From assembly GCF_002917105.1 (NCBI RefSeq), contig NZ_PQFZ01000015.1:62001-126000 (forward strand): 64,000 nt of DNA. The letters are read 5' to 3'. Shown one piece after another: positions 25,828-36,034 of the stretch. Under the pieces are notes generated by a model. That model saw only the letters and a list, made by a program, of their open reading frames with translations. It was not told the DNA's origin and ran no database searches. This DNA comes from Allobosea psychrotolerans. Lineage in GTDB: Bacteria > Pseudomonadota > Alphaproteobacteria > Rhizobiales > Beijerinckiaceae. Numbering within the stretch: the stretch's first letter is position 1; the number at the start of each line of letters is the position of its first letter. A program made the position numbers and the translations under genes.

Positions 25828-26597
25828 ACCCATCCGCCATCCACGACATAATGCTGCGCGGTGCAGGCTGACGCTTCATCCGATGCGAGGAATACGGTGA
25901 ACTTCGCCAGTTCGTCCGGCGTCAGCCGGCGCTTGAGACATTGCCGCCGCATCAGCTCGGCCTCGCTTTCCGGCGTCAGCCATTTCTCGATCTGTCGCTC
26001 GGTCATGATCCAGCCGGGCGCGATGGCGTTCACGCGGATGTTGTAGGCGCCGTAATCCCGCGCCAGCGAGCGGGTGAGGCCGATCACGCCGGATTTGCTG
26101 GCGGTGTAGGCGGCCATGCCGCCTTGACCCGCCATCCAGGAGGTCGATCCGAAGTTGATGATGGCGCCGCCATTATTGGCCTTCATGTCCGGCAGCACCG
26201 CCTGCGCCGCGAAGAACTGGTGCTTCAGATTGACGGCTATCCGATCGTCCCAATACTCCGGCGTGACCTCCTCGGTCGCATGCCGCTCATCATGGGCCGC
26301 ATTGTTCACGAGGATCTCTATCGGCCCATGGCGCGTGCGCGCCTGTTCGATGCCGGCCCGCAGTGCCGGGATGTCGGTCAGGTCGACAGGCTGGAAATGC
26401 GCCGCCAATCCAGCCGCGCGCAGGTCCCGCGCCAGCGCCTCGCCGGTATCGTGCATGATGTCGAACAGCACCACGGTCGATCCCTGCTCGGCAAATCGGC
26501 GCGAGATCGCCGCGCCGATGCCTGAGGCGCCGCCTGTGACCAGAACCACCTTGCCGGCAAGATCGCGATAGAGGGCAGCCATCATCAACTCCGACAT
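25824..26597 (-). CDS. Short-chain dehydrogenase/reductase (SDR)
   Basis: 257 residues, classical SDR. The cofactor motif is VTGGASGIGAAISRRFAEQG near residues 20-39, then NNAAH, the catalytic Ser in GSTSWMAGQG and the YTASKSG Tyr-Lys pair, with NAIAPGWIMTERQ after it. The C terminus is the usual TAQHYVVDGGWV. Starts at 26597 or a few codons later are possible. It is divergent from the sugar ABC genes, with 168 bases between them. The substrate may be a sugar or sugar acid, given the neighbours. Confidence 0.88.
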   Translation of the reverse strand: MSELMMAALYRDLAGKVVLVTGGASGIGAAISRRFAEQGSTVVLFDIMHDTGEALARDLRAAGLAAHFQPVDLTDIPALRAGIEQARTRHGPIEILVNNAAHDERHATEEVTPEYWDDRIAVNLKHQFFAAQAVLPDMKANNGGAIINFGSTSWMAGQGGMAAYTASKSGVIGLTRSLARDYGAYNIRVNAIAPGWIMTERQIEKWLTPESEAELMRRQCLKRRLTPDELAKFTVFLASDEASACTAQHYVVDGGWV

Positions 26598-26765
26598 GCA
26601 TGGGCGCTGACCGCTCGGCCCGGTTCCGCCGGGAACGGCCAGTCAGTTGCGGAATGGACGAAAGCATTGGGCGAGCGGTCATGCAACGCATTTTCTGAGT
26701 TGCGTACCTCAGAATTTGAGTTAGGTTGGCGTCAACCCGCAGACAGACGGGACTGGGAGGATGCG

Positions 26766-28025
26766 ATGCGATTTCTCACGAGGCTGGCGCTCGCCGCCGC
26801 AGGATTGACCTTGGCCGCCGGCGCGGCGGCCGCGCAGACCACCGTCCGCTGGCTCCATCTCGAGCAGAACCCCGCCCAGGTGAAGATCTGGGAGGAGGTC
26901 GCCCGGCGCTTCGAGGCCAAGAACGCCGGCGTCAAGGTCGAGATGCAGTTTCTGGAGAACGAAGCCTACAAGGCCAAGCTTCCGACCATCCTGCAGTCCA
27001 AGGACCGGCCGCACATCCTTTATTCCTGGGCCGGCGGCGTGCTCAAGGCGCAGGTCGAGGCAGGCGTGCTGGAGGACATCACGAACAGCGTGGGTGCCTA
27101 CAAGGACAATCTGTCTGCGGGCGCGGTCGCGGCCTTCGCGATCGATGGCAAGCTCTACGGCCTGCCTTACACGGTCTCGCAGGTCGGGTTCATGTACAAC
27201 AAGGACCTCTTCGCGAAGGCCAATCTCGACGGCGGCGCGATCAAGACCTGGGACGACCTCCTGGCCGCGGTGAAGACGCTCAAGGGGGCCGGTATCACGC
27301 CGATCGCCGTCGGTGGGCAGGACAAGTGGCCGCTGCATTTCTACTGGACGCATCTCGCGGTCCGGCTCGGCGGCAAGCCGGCTTTCGAGGCCGCGCTCAA
27401 GGGCCAGAATGGCGGCTTCGAAGGCGAGACCTTCCAGAAGGCCGGCGAGCTGATGAAGCAGCTCGTCGATCTCGAGCCGTTCCAGAACGGCTTCCTCGGT
27501 TTCAAGAACCAGCAGGCGCTCGGCTTCTTCGGCGACGGCAAGGCCGCGATGAACCTCGCGATCTCGAGCCACTCCGCGACGCAGCGCGCGCTGGCTGCCG
27601 ACAAGAAGGGCATCTCCGAGGACAAGCTGGGCTGGTTCGACTTCCCGATGCCCGCCGGCGCCAAGGGCCGGCCGTCCGACACGCTTGGCGGCGTCAATGG
27701 CTGGATCATCACCAAGGGCGCGCCGAAGGAGGCGGTCGAATTCGTCAAGTTCTTCATCTCGGACGAGGTCCAGCGCGAGCTCGCCAAGCAGAACTTCATC
27801 ATCCCGACCTTCAAGGGGGCGGAAGCGGCCCTGAGCGCCGCCTTCATGCAGAATGTGGCCAGGAACATCGCTGCGTCCCAATACCACCAGAACTTCTACG
27901 ATCAGGATCTGGGTCCCTCGGTCGGCCGGGTGGTGAATGACGCGACGGCCGAGATCGCCGGCGGCTCGATGACGCCGAAACAGGCCGCCAAAGCGATCCA
28001 GGACGCGTTCAAGCAAGGCAATTGA
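26766..28025 (+). CDS. Family 1 (sugar) ABC transporter substrate-binding protein
   Basis: 419 residues. A Sec signal (FLTRLALAAAGLTLAAGAAA) precedes QTTVRWLHLEQNPAQVKIWE, then YKAKLPTILQSKDRPHILYS, the GLPYTVSQVGFMYNKDLFAK region and TPIAVGGQDKWPLHFYWTHL typical of CUT1 sugar-binding proteins. GGGAGGATGCG precedes the ATG at 26766. It is followed by two MalF/MalG-type permeases. No ATPase gene accompanies them. Confidence 0.9.
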   Translation: MRFLTRLALAAAGLTLAAGAAAAQTTVRWLHLEQNPAQVKIWEEVARRFEAKNAGVKVEMQFLENEAYKAKLPTILQSKDRPHILYSWAGGVLKAQVEAGVLEDITNSVGAYKDNLSAGAVAAFAIDGKLYGLPYTVSQVGFMYNKDLFAKANLDGGAIKTWDDLLAAVKTLKGAGITPIAVGGQDKWPLHFYWTHLAVRLGGKPAFEAALKGQNGGFEGETFQKAGELMKQLVDLEPFQNGFLGFKNQQALGFFGDGKAAMNLAISSHSATQRALAADKKGISEDKLGWFDFPMPAGAKGRPSDTLGGVNGWIITKGAPKEAVEFVKFFISDEVQRELAKQNFIIPTFKGAEAALSAAFMQNVARNIAASQYHQNFYDQDLGPSVGRVVNDATAEIAGGSMTPKQAAKAIQDAFKQGN

Positions 28026-28061
28026 GGCCGGCCCGGGCGCGTCAACCTGCGAGCGATACTG

Positions 28062-28994
28062 ATGTCTCAGCACAGCGGCGCAGCCGTCATCCGCGGAAGA
28101 CCTGCAGCCTCCGGCGCTCGCCGGAGAGCGGCGACCGACGGGCGCCTCGCCTCGCTCCTGCTGTTCCTGCCGCCGGCGCTGCTGCTGTTCACAGTGTTCG
28201 TGGTGCTGCCGATTGGCGAGGCAGCCTGGTATTCCGGATTCAACTGGAACGGGTTTGGCAGCCCGACGCGCTGGATCGGCTTCGACAATTACCGCTTCGT
28301 CTTCGACACGCGCGGCTTCGGCACGGCGTTTCGCAACAACCTGCTGATCATCGCGGTGTCGCTGGTGATCCAGCTGCCTCTGGCACTGACGCTGGGTCTC
28401 ATGCTCGCCGACAAGTTTCGCGGCTCGGTGGCGCTGCGAATGCTGTTCTTCCTGCCCTATGTCCTGGCCGAGGTCGCGACCGGCCTGATCTTCAGCTTCA
28501 TCTATGACGGCAATTACGGCCTGCTCGCATCGATCTATCGGGCTTTTGGGGCCGAGGCGCCGCATCTGCTCGCCAGCACGCAGACCTCGATGCTGGCCAT
28601 CCTGGTCGTCGTCGTCTGGAAGTATTTCGGCTTCCACATGATGCTGTTCATCGCCGCGCTGCAGGGCATGGACCGAAACCTGGTCGAGGCGGCGCGGATC
28701 GACGGAGCCTCGCGCTGGCAGGTGCTGCGCCATGTGGTGATCCCCTTGCTGTACCCGACGATCCGCCTCTCGGTGTTCTTCGCCGTCGTCGGCTCACTGC
28801 AGCTCTTCGACCTCGTCATGCCGCTGACCCGGGGCGGGCCGGCCGACTCCTCCAACACGATGGTCACTTTCCTTTACAACCACGGCGTCTCGCGCATGCG
28901 CGTCGGCTATGGCAGCGCCATCGGCGTGATCCTGTTCGTGATCTGCGTGACCTTTGCCATCACCTACAAACGCTGGTTCATGCGCGATGAGTGA
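28062..28994 (+). CDS. Sugar ABC transporter permease (MalF/UgpA type)
   Basis: 310 residues with six membrane segments after a basic N-terminal tail. The first helix is LLFLPPALLLFTVFVVLPIG. The EAA coupling motif is LVEAARIDGASRWQVLRHVV followed by IPLLYPTIRLSVFFAVVGSL, then the LTRGGPADSSNTMVTFLYNH segment characteristic of CUT1 permeases. It overlaps the start of the next permease by eight bases. Confidence 0.9.
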   Translation: MSQHSGAAVIRGRPAASGARRRAATDGRLASLLLFLPPALLLFTVFVVLPIGEAAWYSGFNWNGFGSPTRWIGFDNYRFVFDTRGFGTAFRNNLLIIAVSLVIQLPLALTLGLMLADKFRGSVALRMLFFLPYVLAEVATGLIFSFIYDGNYGLLASIYRAFGAEAPHLLASTQTSMLAILVVVVWKYFGFHMMLFIAALQGMDRNLVEAARIDGASRWQVLRHVVIPLLYPTIRLSVFFAVVGSLQLFDLVMPLTRGGPADSSNTMVTFLYNHGVSRMRVGYGSAIGVILFVICVTFAITYKRWFMRDE

Positions 28995-29838
28995 CACGTC
29001 CATCGCTGGCCGCCGGCCGCTCGATCTCGTCCTGGTCTACAAGGTGCTGTTCCTCGCGCTGGTCGCGGCGTTCGTCGCGGTGCCGCTGCTGGCGACCTTG
29101 CTCGGCGGCTTCAAGACGCTCGGTGAGCTGCGCACCAATCCGTTCGGTCTGCCGGAGACCTGGGAGTGGCAGAACTACACGGGCATCCTGTTGTCCAAAC
29201 GCTACTGGCAGTTGCTGTCGAACTCCTTCGTGATCGGGAGCTTCACCGTCGTCCTGACGCTGCTCGTGGCGTCGATGGCGGCCTTCGCCTTCGCTCACAT
29301 CCATTTCTTCGGCAGCTCCATGCTGCTGAGCTATCTCACCATGGGACTGTTGTTCCCGGCCGCCACCGCCATCCTGCCGCTCTTCATCAAGGTTCGCGAT
29401 CTCGGCCTGCTGGACAATTATTTCGGCGTCATCCTGCCTCAGGTCGCCTTCAGCCTGGCCATGAGCATCCTGCTCCTGCGGCGCTTCTTCAAGGATCTGC
29501 CCCACGAACTGCTGGAGGCTGCGCTCGTCGATGGTTGCAGCTACTTCGCCTTCTTCCGTCATGTGACGCTGCCTCTGTCGCGACCGATTCTCGCGACCGT
29601 CGGCACCATCACCTTCGTCCACAGCTGGAACAGCTACCTGCTGCCTCTGGTGATGCTGAATTCCGAACAGCTTTATCCCTGGCCGCTCGGCATCATGATC
29701 TATCAGGGCGAATTCTCGTCGGAATGGCACCTGATCCTGGCGTTCATCACGCTGACCCTGCTGCCGACGATCCTGCTCTTCATCTTTGCTCAGAAGCACA
29801 TCGTCGCGGGCCTCACCGCTGGTGCGGTCAAGGGCTGA
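28987..29838 (+). CDS. Sugar ABC transporter permease (MalG/UgpE type)
   Basis: 283 residues. The first helix is YKVLFLALVAAFVAVPLLAT, then ELRTNPFGLPETWEWQNYTG, which is the usual MalG N-terminal loop. The coupling motif is HELLEAALVDGCSYFAFFRH and the terminal FIFAQKHIVAGLTAGAVKG is the typical UgpE ending. The start at 28987 overlaps the upstream permease gene. Confidence 0.9.
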   Translation: MSDTSIAGRRPLDLVLVYKVLFLALVAAFVAVPLLATLLGGFKTLGELRTNPFGLPETWEWQNYTGILLSKRYWQLLSNSFVIGSFTVVLTLLVASMAAFAFAHIHFFGSSMLLSYLTMGLLFPAATAILPLFIKVRDLGLLDNYFGVILPQVAFSLAMSILLLRRFFKDLPHELLEAALVDGCSYFAFFRHVTLPLSRPILATVGTITFVHSWNSYLLPLVMLNSEQLYPWPLGIMIYQGEFSSEWHLILAFITLTLLPTILLFIFAQKHIVAGLTAGAVKG

Positions 29839-29884
29839 GCGCATCTCGAATAACCGGCCTCGGACATCACCTGTGGAGACAAGA

Positions 29885-30982
29885 ATGCGCAAAGTCGGAA
29901 TCGGCGTCATTGGCTGCGGCAACATCAGCACGAAATATCTCGAGGCGATCAGGCAGTTTCCGATGGTGGAACTCAAGGCCGTCGCAGACATGCGCAGCGC
30001 CGCGGCGGAGAAGCGCGGCGCCGAGTTCGGCGTGCCAGGGCTGCGCGTGGGCGAACTCCTCAAGCGCGACGACGTCGAGATCGTCGTCAACCTGACCGTG
30101 CCGCTCGCTCATACCGATGTCAGCCTCGCGGTGCTCAACGCCGGCAAGCATGTCCACTCCGAGAAGCCGCTGGGCATCAACACGCTCGAGGCCCGCAAGG
30201 TCATGGATCTCGCCGCCCAGAAGGATCTGCGCGTCGGCTGCGCGCCGGACACATTCCTCGGCGGTGGCCACCAGACCGCGCGGAAGCTGATCGACGACGG
30301 CGCGATCGGCACGCCGGTGGCCGGCAGCGCCTTTTTCGGCTGCCCCGGCCATGAGAGCTGGCATCCGGCGCCGGGGTTCTACTATCTGCGCGGCGGCGGC
30401 CCGATGCTCGACATGGGTCCCTACTACATCACGGATCTGGTGCAGTTGCTGGGGCCCGTGGCCGGCGTGATGGGTTCGACGGCGCGGCCGCGCTCCGAAA
30501 GGTTCGTCACCAGCCAGCCGATGAACGGCGCGCTGATCCCGGTCGAGGTCGAAACCCATGTTGCCGGGACGCTGGAGTTCGAGAGCGGCGCCGTGGTCTC
30601 GATCACGATGAGCTTCGACGTGCCTCAGCACACCCATTCGCCGATCGAGATCCATGGCGACAAGGCAAGCCTGCTGGTGCCCGATCCCAACAAGTTCGGT
30701 GGCGAGGTCAAGATCGCCAAGCCGCGGGGCAGTTGGGAATCGGTTACCCTTTCGCATGGCCATGCCGATGGCGAGTTCCGCTCGATCGGCGTTGCCGACA
30801 TGGCCGCTGCGATCATCGCAGGCCGCCCGCATCGCGCCAGCGGCGCGCTCGCCTTCCACGTCCTCGAGGTGATGGAGGCATTCCAGAAATCGGCCGACGA
30901 GGGGCGCCGGATCAAAATCGAGAGCCGCGTCGAGAGACCGGCGCCTCTGCCCGCCGGGCGTACGACCGGCCAGATCGACTAG
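29885..30982 (+). CDS. Gfo/Idh/MocA-family oxidoreductase
   Basis: 365 residues. The Rossmann motif is KVGIGVIGCGNISTKYLEAI and the family hallmark EKP appears in GKHVHSEKPLGINTLEARKV. The C-terminal domain includes APDTFLGGGHQTARKLIDDG and GGGPMLDMGPYYITDLVQLL, with the conserved Asp and Tyr of the active site. These enzymes oxidise sugars or inositols with NAD(P). It stands 46 bases after the permease and before a ThuA-like gene, a common arrangement in 3-keto-sugar and trehalose-type loci. Its TAG stop is the first three bases of the palindromic repeat at 30980-31032. Confidence 0.9.
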   Translation: MRKVGIGVIGCGNISTKYLEAIRQFPMVELKAVADMRSAAAEKRGAEFGVPGLRVGELLKRDDVEIVVNLTVPLAHTDVSLAVLNAGKHVHSEKPLGINTLEARKVMDLAAQKDLRVGCAPDTFLGGGHQTARKLIDDGAIGTPVAGSAFFGCPGHESWHPAPGFYYLRGGGPMLDMGPYYITDLVQLLGPVAGVMGSTARPRSERFVTSQPMNGALIPVEVETHVAGTLEFESGAVVSITMSFDVPQHTHSPIEIHGDKASLLVPDPNKFGGEVKIAKPRGSWESVTLSHGHADGEFRSIGVADMAAAIIAGRPHRASGALAFHVLEVMEAFQKSADEGRRIKIESRVERPAPLPAGRTTGQID

Positions 30983-31032
30983 AGCAGGATGCGAAAAAGT
31001 GGGAACCGGTTCTTCGCGATCGAACCTGCTCT
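30980..31032. repeat. Palindromic intergenic repeat, family A
   Basis: AGAGCAGG (30981-30988) and CCTGCTCT (31025-31032) enclose ATGCGAAAAAGTGGGAACCG and GTTCTTCGCGATCGAA. The AGTGGGAACCGGTT core is shared with units at 33151, 50065, 50210 and 63037. The leading TAG is the stop codon of the oxidoreductase gene. Confidence 0.8.
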
Positions 31033-31058
31033 AACTCTTGGATGAGAGACGGGTTCAG

Positions 31059-31095
31059 ATTTCAGACGGGATCACGAAGTGACCCCGTCTGAAAT
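31059..31095. terminator. Strong hairpin, ATTTCAGACGGG stem
   Basis: Perfect 12-base arms, ATTTCAGACGGG (31059-31070) and CCCGTCTGAAAT (31084-31095), with a 13-base loop. It lies between the oxidoreductase and the ThuA-like gene beside a family A repeat, and is followed by ATCCGGCTCTAGAA. It lacks a T run, so it may be a repeat-derived stem rather than a classical terminator. Confidence 0.6.
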
Positions 31096-31125
31096 CATCC
31101 GGCTCTAGAACGAAGGATGACTGGA

Positions 31126-31767
31126 ATGCGCAAGGCGATGATCGTATGGGGCGGCTGGGCGGGTCACGATCCCGATCTCTGCGCCTCGATGATGAGGGGC
31201 TGGCTGAAGGCCGAGGGTTTCGAGGTGCGCGTCGAGACCTCGACCGAGGCCTTCCTCGATCCCGCGATCCGCGATCTGTCCCTGATCGTGCCGATCTACA
31301 CGATGTCGAAGATCGAGAAGCCGGAGGCGCTGGCGCTGTGCGATGCGGTCCGCGGCGGCGTCGGGCTGGCTGGCCATCATGGCGGTATGTGCGACGCGTT
31401 CCGCGATTCTGTGGACTACCAGTTCATGTGCGGCGGCCAGTGGGTTGCCCATCCCGGCAACATCATCGACTACAAGGTCGATATCATCAGGCCCGATGAT
31501 CCGATCATGGCCGGGATCTCCGGTTTTGAGCACCGTTCGGAGCAGTACTATATGCATGTCGACCCCGCCATCGAGGTCTTGGCGACGACGCGGTTCAGCG
31601 GCGAGCATGCCTCCTGGATCGACGGCGTCGAGATGCCGGTCGTGTGGAAGAAGCGCTATGGGCAGGGCCGGGTGTTTTACTGCTCGTTGGGTCACCGCGC
31701 CTATGAGCTGGATCTGCCGGAGATACGCACCATGCTGACGCGCGGGATGCTCTGGGCGGCGCGATAA
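31126..31767 (+). CDS. ThuA-like domain protein (trehalose utilisation family)
   Basis: 213 residues, starting at ATG 31126, eight bases after GAAGGA; an ATG at 31117 overlaps that site and is less likely. The glutamine-amidotransferase-like fold begins KAMIVWGGWAGHDPDLCASM, with VGLAGHHGGMCDAFRDSVDY in place of a class I nucleophile region and GQGRVFYCSLGHRAYELDLP near the end. ThuA proteins accompany Gfo/Idh oxidoreductases and sugar importers in rhizobia. The exact reaction is not established. Its TAA overlaps the ATG of the LacI regulator. Confidence 0.85.
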   Translation: MRKAMIVWGGWAGHDPDLCASMMRGWLKAEGFEVRVETSTEAFLDPAIRDLSLIVPIYTMSKIEKPEALALCDAVRGGVGLAGHHGGMCDAFRDSVDYQFMCGGQWVAHPGNIIDYKVDIIRPDDPIMAGISGFEHRSEQYYMHVDPAIEVLATTRFSGEHASWIDGVEMPVVWKKRYGQGRVFYCSLGHRAYELDLPEIRTMLTRGMLWAAR

Positions 31768-32816
31768 TGGGGGCAGGAGAGACAGGGGTCATCGGCCGGG
31801 CGACGCTGGAGGATGTCGCGCGCGCCGCGGGCGTGTCGCTCGCCACTGCGGACCGCGTCGTCAACCGCCGCGACGGCGTGCGCGACAAGACGATCGCGCG
31901 GGTCGAGGCGGCCGTCTCCAGGCTCGGCTACCGGGCCGATCCCGCAGCGGCCCGTCTCGCCCGCAATCAGAACTTCCGCTTCCTCTTCGTGCTGCCCAGC
32001 GGAGCCAACAGCTTCATGACCATGCTGGCCGAGCAGGTCGCGCGCACCGCCGAGTGGCTGGCCGCCCAGCGCGCCTTCATCGATGTGGAGCATGTCGATG
32101 TCTTTGACGCCGATGCGCTGGCGCGCGTCCTCGAGGGCGTCCTGCCCGGCTATCACGGCGTTGCGACGATCGCGCTCGACCATCCGCGCGTGCGCGCCGC
32201 CATCGACGATCTCGCCGATCGCGGCGTCCCCGTCGTCACCTTGGTCTCCGACGTGCCGAGCGCGCGGCGGCTGCATTATGTCGGCATCGACAATCCCGCT
32301 GCGGGACGCACCGCGGCGACGCTGATGGGCCGCTTCCTGGGAGGCCGCCAGGGTGTCGTCGCTGTGATCGCCGGTTCGCTTTCGCTACGCGACCATGCCG
32401 AGCGCCTCTATGGCTTCAATCAGGTCATGGCGCGCGAATTTCCTGATCTGATCATGCTTCCGGCGGTCCAGGGGCGCGACGACAACGAGCAGACGCTGGC
32501 AGCGACAGAGGCCCTGCTGCGGCAGCATGCCGATCTCGTCGGTCTCTATAATGCGGGCGCCGGCAACCGCGGCATTGCAGCCGCGCTGCAGCAGGCCGGC
32601 CGTGCCCAGGAAATCGTCTGGATCGCTCATGAATTGACGCCGCATACACGGCGCTTCCTGCTGCACGGCGAGATCGACGCGATCATCAGCCAGGATCCAG
32701 GTCACGAAGCGCGCTCGGCGGCGCGCGTGCTGCTGGCATATTGCTCAGGAGATCGGCTGGTGGCGGATCAGGAACGCATCGGGATCGACATCTTCCTGCG
32801 GGACAACCTGCCCTGA
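31767..32816 (+). CDS. LacI-family transcriptional regulator
   Basis: 349 residues. The DNA-binding domain reads TLEDVARAAGVSLATADRVV, then NRRDGVRDKTIARVEAAVSR and LGYRADPAAARLARNQNFRF. The periplasmic-binding-like domain shows RFLFVLPSGANSFMTMLAEQ and GIDNPAAGRTAATLMGRFLG. The hinge helix is present (DPAAARLAR), so ligand-controlled binding at a palindrome is expected. It probably controls the preceding importer and oxidoreductase genes. It resembles the LacI subgroup found with Gfo/Idh and ThuA genes in Rhizobiales. Confidence 0.88.
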   Translation: MGAGETGVIGRATLEDVARAAGVSLATADRVVNRRDGVRDKTIARVEAAVSRLGYRADPAAARLARNQNFRFLFVLPSGANSFMTMLAEQVARTAEWLAAQRAFIDVEHVDVFDADALARVLEGVLPGYHGVATIALDHPRVRAAIDDLADRGVPVVTLVSDVPSARRLHYVGIDNPAAGRTAATLMGRFLGGRQGVVAVIAGSLSLRDHAERLYGFNQVMAREFPDLIMLPAVQGRDDNEQTLAATEALLRQHADLVGLYNAGAGNRGIAAALQQAGRAQEIVWIAHELTPHTRRFLLHGEIDAIISQDPGHEARSAARVLLAYCSGDRLVADQERIGIDIFLRDNLP

Positions 32817-32870
32817 TCTGGGCGTCCAGGATCTTGGCGTCCATACCGAGATCGGCTCGGCCGGGCGATC

Positions 32871-33143
32871 TCTGCTGATCTTTCTCAGGCCGAGAAGCTC
32901 AAGATCGCGACGAACGCACCGCTCTTCCGCCGCATGGAAGAGGATATGAACGTCAATTGCGGCACCATCCTCGATGGTGAGGAGACCGGGCAACCGGCCG
33001 GCCAGCGCATCTTCGACCTAATCCTGAAGGTCGCCTCCGGTTCGCGCACGAAAACCGAAACGTTCGATTTCGGATCAGCCGGATTTGTGCCATGGCCGCT
33101 CGGCGTCACCGTCGAACGGCGGTTTCGCGTCCGCCGTTGCTGA
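32871..33143 (+). pseudogene. C-terminal fragment of an altronate/galactarate dehydratase-type (UxaA) gene
   Basis: Read in one frame from 32871 the DNA gives ADLSQAEKLKIATNAPLFRR, MEEDMNVNCGTILDGEETGQ and then RIFDLILKVASGSRTKTETF and SAGFVPWPLGV. This matches the end of UxaA-family dehydratases, including the APLFRRM...NCG block. The normal end (VPWQLGAVM) is replaced by VTVERRFRVRRC. There is no start, no upstream homology and the N-terminal several hundred residues are missing. It sits directly after the LacI gene, suggesting that a sugar-acid dehydratase once belonged to this locus. Confidence 0.7.
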
Positions 33144-33149
33144 ACCTGC

Positions 33150-33249
33150 TAGAGCATTTTCGAGCGAAGTGGGCACCGGTTTAAGAAAATGCGATAAAAT
33201 AAGGAGTTAGAGCATTTCAGCGATTCGGAGAAACGCGGAAATGCTCTAG
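33150..33249. repeat. Two palindromic intergenic repeat units, family A
   Basis: The first unit (33150-33194) reads TAGAGCATTTTCGAGCGAAG then TGGGCACCGGTTTAAGAAAA. The second has 10-base arms AGAGCATTTC (33209-33218) and GAAATGCTCT (33238-33247). They fill most of the space between the dehydratase fragment and the DUF982 gene; nothing else is seen in 33250-33421. Confidence 0.8.
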
Positions 33250-33421
33250 GGGCGCTCGCAGCGCGACCTCGCCCGATCCAAGGCTTCGACAAAAATACGC
33301 GACCAGCGCGCAATTCAGGCGATCCGATCGCCGCTGCCGCTTCAGTGGCGACGCGATCGGTTCGATCAGGCAATCCAAGGCCGATCGGCTTTTCCTGTTC
33401 GTGTGCCCTGAGCTTCGGAAA

Positions 33422-33724
33422 TCAATCACCGGGATGCGGATCGTTGCCCCGTCGCCTCTGGAAGGCCGTAAACGCCTTCAAATCAGGCGCCAGCAAATCA
33501 TGTTTCTCCGCCAAGGCGACGAACAGACCCCGCGCTGTCTCCACTTCGATCTCGCCGGCAAGCGCAGCCTGGCAGGCCTTGAGTGCGAAGGTATAGCCAG
33601 CGTCCCGCGTAAACCCGGGATCATCGATGAGAAGCTGATACGCCTCGGTAAGAGACCGCACAGCTCTCGGAAAGCCCGGCCCGGTCAGGATGGTGACAGG
33701 GCGGGCGAACAAATCGGTGCGCAT
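33422..33724 (-). CDS. DUF982 domain protein
   Basis: 100 residues, starting at ATG 33724 behind GGGAGGAAGAT. The sequence FARPVTILTGPGFPRAVRSL, then EAYQLLIDDPGF and ALKACQAALAGEIEVETARG with LFVALAEKHDLL, follows the pattern of the small DUF982 proteins that are abundant in rhizobia. Their function is unknown. It lies just beyond the terminator of the groESL operon on the same strand. Confidence 0.7.
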   Translation of the reverse strand: MRTDLFARPVTILTGPGFPRAVRSLTEAYQLLIDDPGFTRDAGYTFALKACQAALAGEIEVETARGLFVALAEKHDLLAPDLKAFTAFQRRRGNDPHPGD

Positions 33725-33749
33725 ATCTTCCTCCCTTCCGGCTGGGAAA

Positions 33750-33778
33750 AAGGGCGCTGCGAGGAGCGCAGCGCCCTT
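33750..33778 (-). terminator. Rho-independent terminator of groESL
   Basis: Twelve-base arms AAGGGCGCTGCG (33750-33761) and CGCAGCGCCCTT (33767-33778) with a five-base loop. Read on the minus strand it is followed by TTTTCCC. It begins six bases after the groEL stop codon. Confidence 0.8.
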
Positions 33779-33783
33779 CCTGT

Positions 33784-35409
<1,626 letters not shown>

Positions 35410-35462
35410 AATTCCTCACTCCTTCAGACTTGAGGTTTCACGGTTGATCGGATCAGGCCCCG

Positions 35463-35777
35463 TCAGGCAGCCTGCTTCAGGGGCGTCGCGGCCTCGATGA
35501 CGCCCATAATGTCGCTCTCCTTCATGATCAGGAGATCCTCGCCATCGAGCTTGACCTCGGTGCCGCTCCATTTGCCGAACAGCACGCGGTCGCCGGCCTT
35601 GAGATCGAGCGGAACGAGCTTGCCGGCCTCGTCGCGGGCGCCGGGCCCCACGGCGACGACTTCGCCCTCCTGAGGCTTTTCCTTGGCGGTGTCAGGGATG
35701 ATGATCCCGCCCTTGGTCTTCTCCTCGGCGTCGATGCGCTTGACGACAACGCGGTCATGCAGTGGCCGAAACTTCAT
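35463..35777 (-). CDS. groES: 10 kDa co-chaperonin GroES
   Basis: 104 residues. It opens MKFRPLHDRVVVKRIDAEEK, then the mobile-loop region TKGGIIIPDTAKEKPQEGEV, and VLFGKWSGTEVKLDGEDLLI near the end. GGAGGAACTC stands before the ATG at 35777; the TTG 12 bases upstream is not needed. GroES caps GroEL. It is the first gene of the chaperonin operon. Confidence 0.97.
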   Translation of the reverse strand: MKFRPLHDRVVVKRIDAEEKTKGGIIIPDTAKEKPQEGEVVAVGPGARDEAGKLVPLDLKAGDRVLFGKWSGTEVKLDGEDLLIMKESDIMGVIEAATPLKQAA

Positions 35778-35914
35778 GAGTTCCTCCAATTTCCATGTCG
35801 GTCACAAACAAGGCGGGCTGGCCCTGTGCGAGCTGCGCGGCAATGACGCGCGAGCTCAAGGCACCTCGCCCGCGCGATGATTTGGTTTTGGAGAATTTCG
35901 GCTTCAAGAGGCTG

Positions 35915-35941
35915 GCAGCACTTTTTTTGATGGAGTGCTAA
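35915..35941 (-). promoter_or_regulatory. CIRCE operator (HrcA site) upstream of groESL
   Basis: On the minus strand it reads TTAGCACTC, nine bases, AAGTGCTGC. The first arm is a perfect CIRCE half (TTAGCACTC-N9-GAGTGCTAA consensus), and the second matches six of nine positions. It lies about 140 bases before groES. HrcA repression under non-stress conditions is the known role; hrcA itself is not in the window. Confidence 0.85.
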
Positions 35942-36034
35942 CAGCCTGAAAAGGCGCCATAAATGAAACTTTTGGGCTTGCAGACACGTTGGTTCTGCGC
36001 TGCCATCGGGCAGGGCAGCTTCGGAGTTCGACAC

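Noticed and set aside
25478..25879. 133-codon minus-strand frame in the gap before the SDR gene
   Set aside because: Part of it is a translation of a family A repeat, and the rest spans the SRPBCC leader relic.
26721..28733. 670-codon minus-strand open frame opposite the sugar ABC genes
   Set aside because: It mirrors two well-supported transporter genes, has no family motif, and long antisense frames are common in DNA of this GC content.
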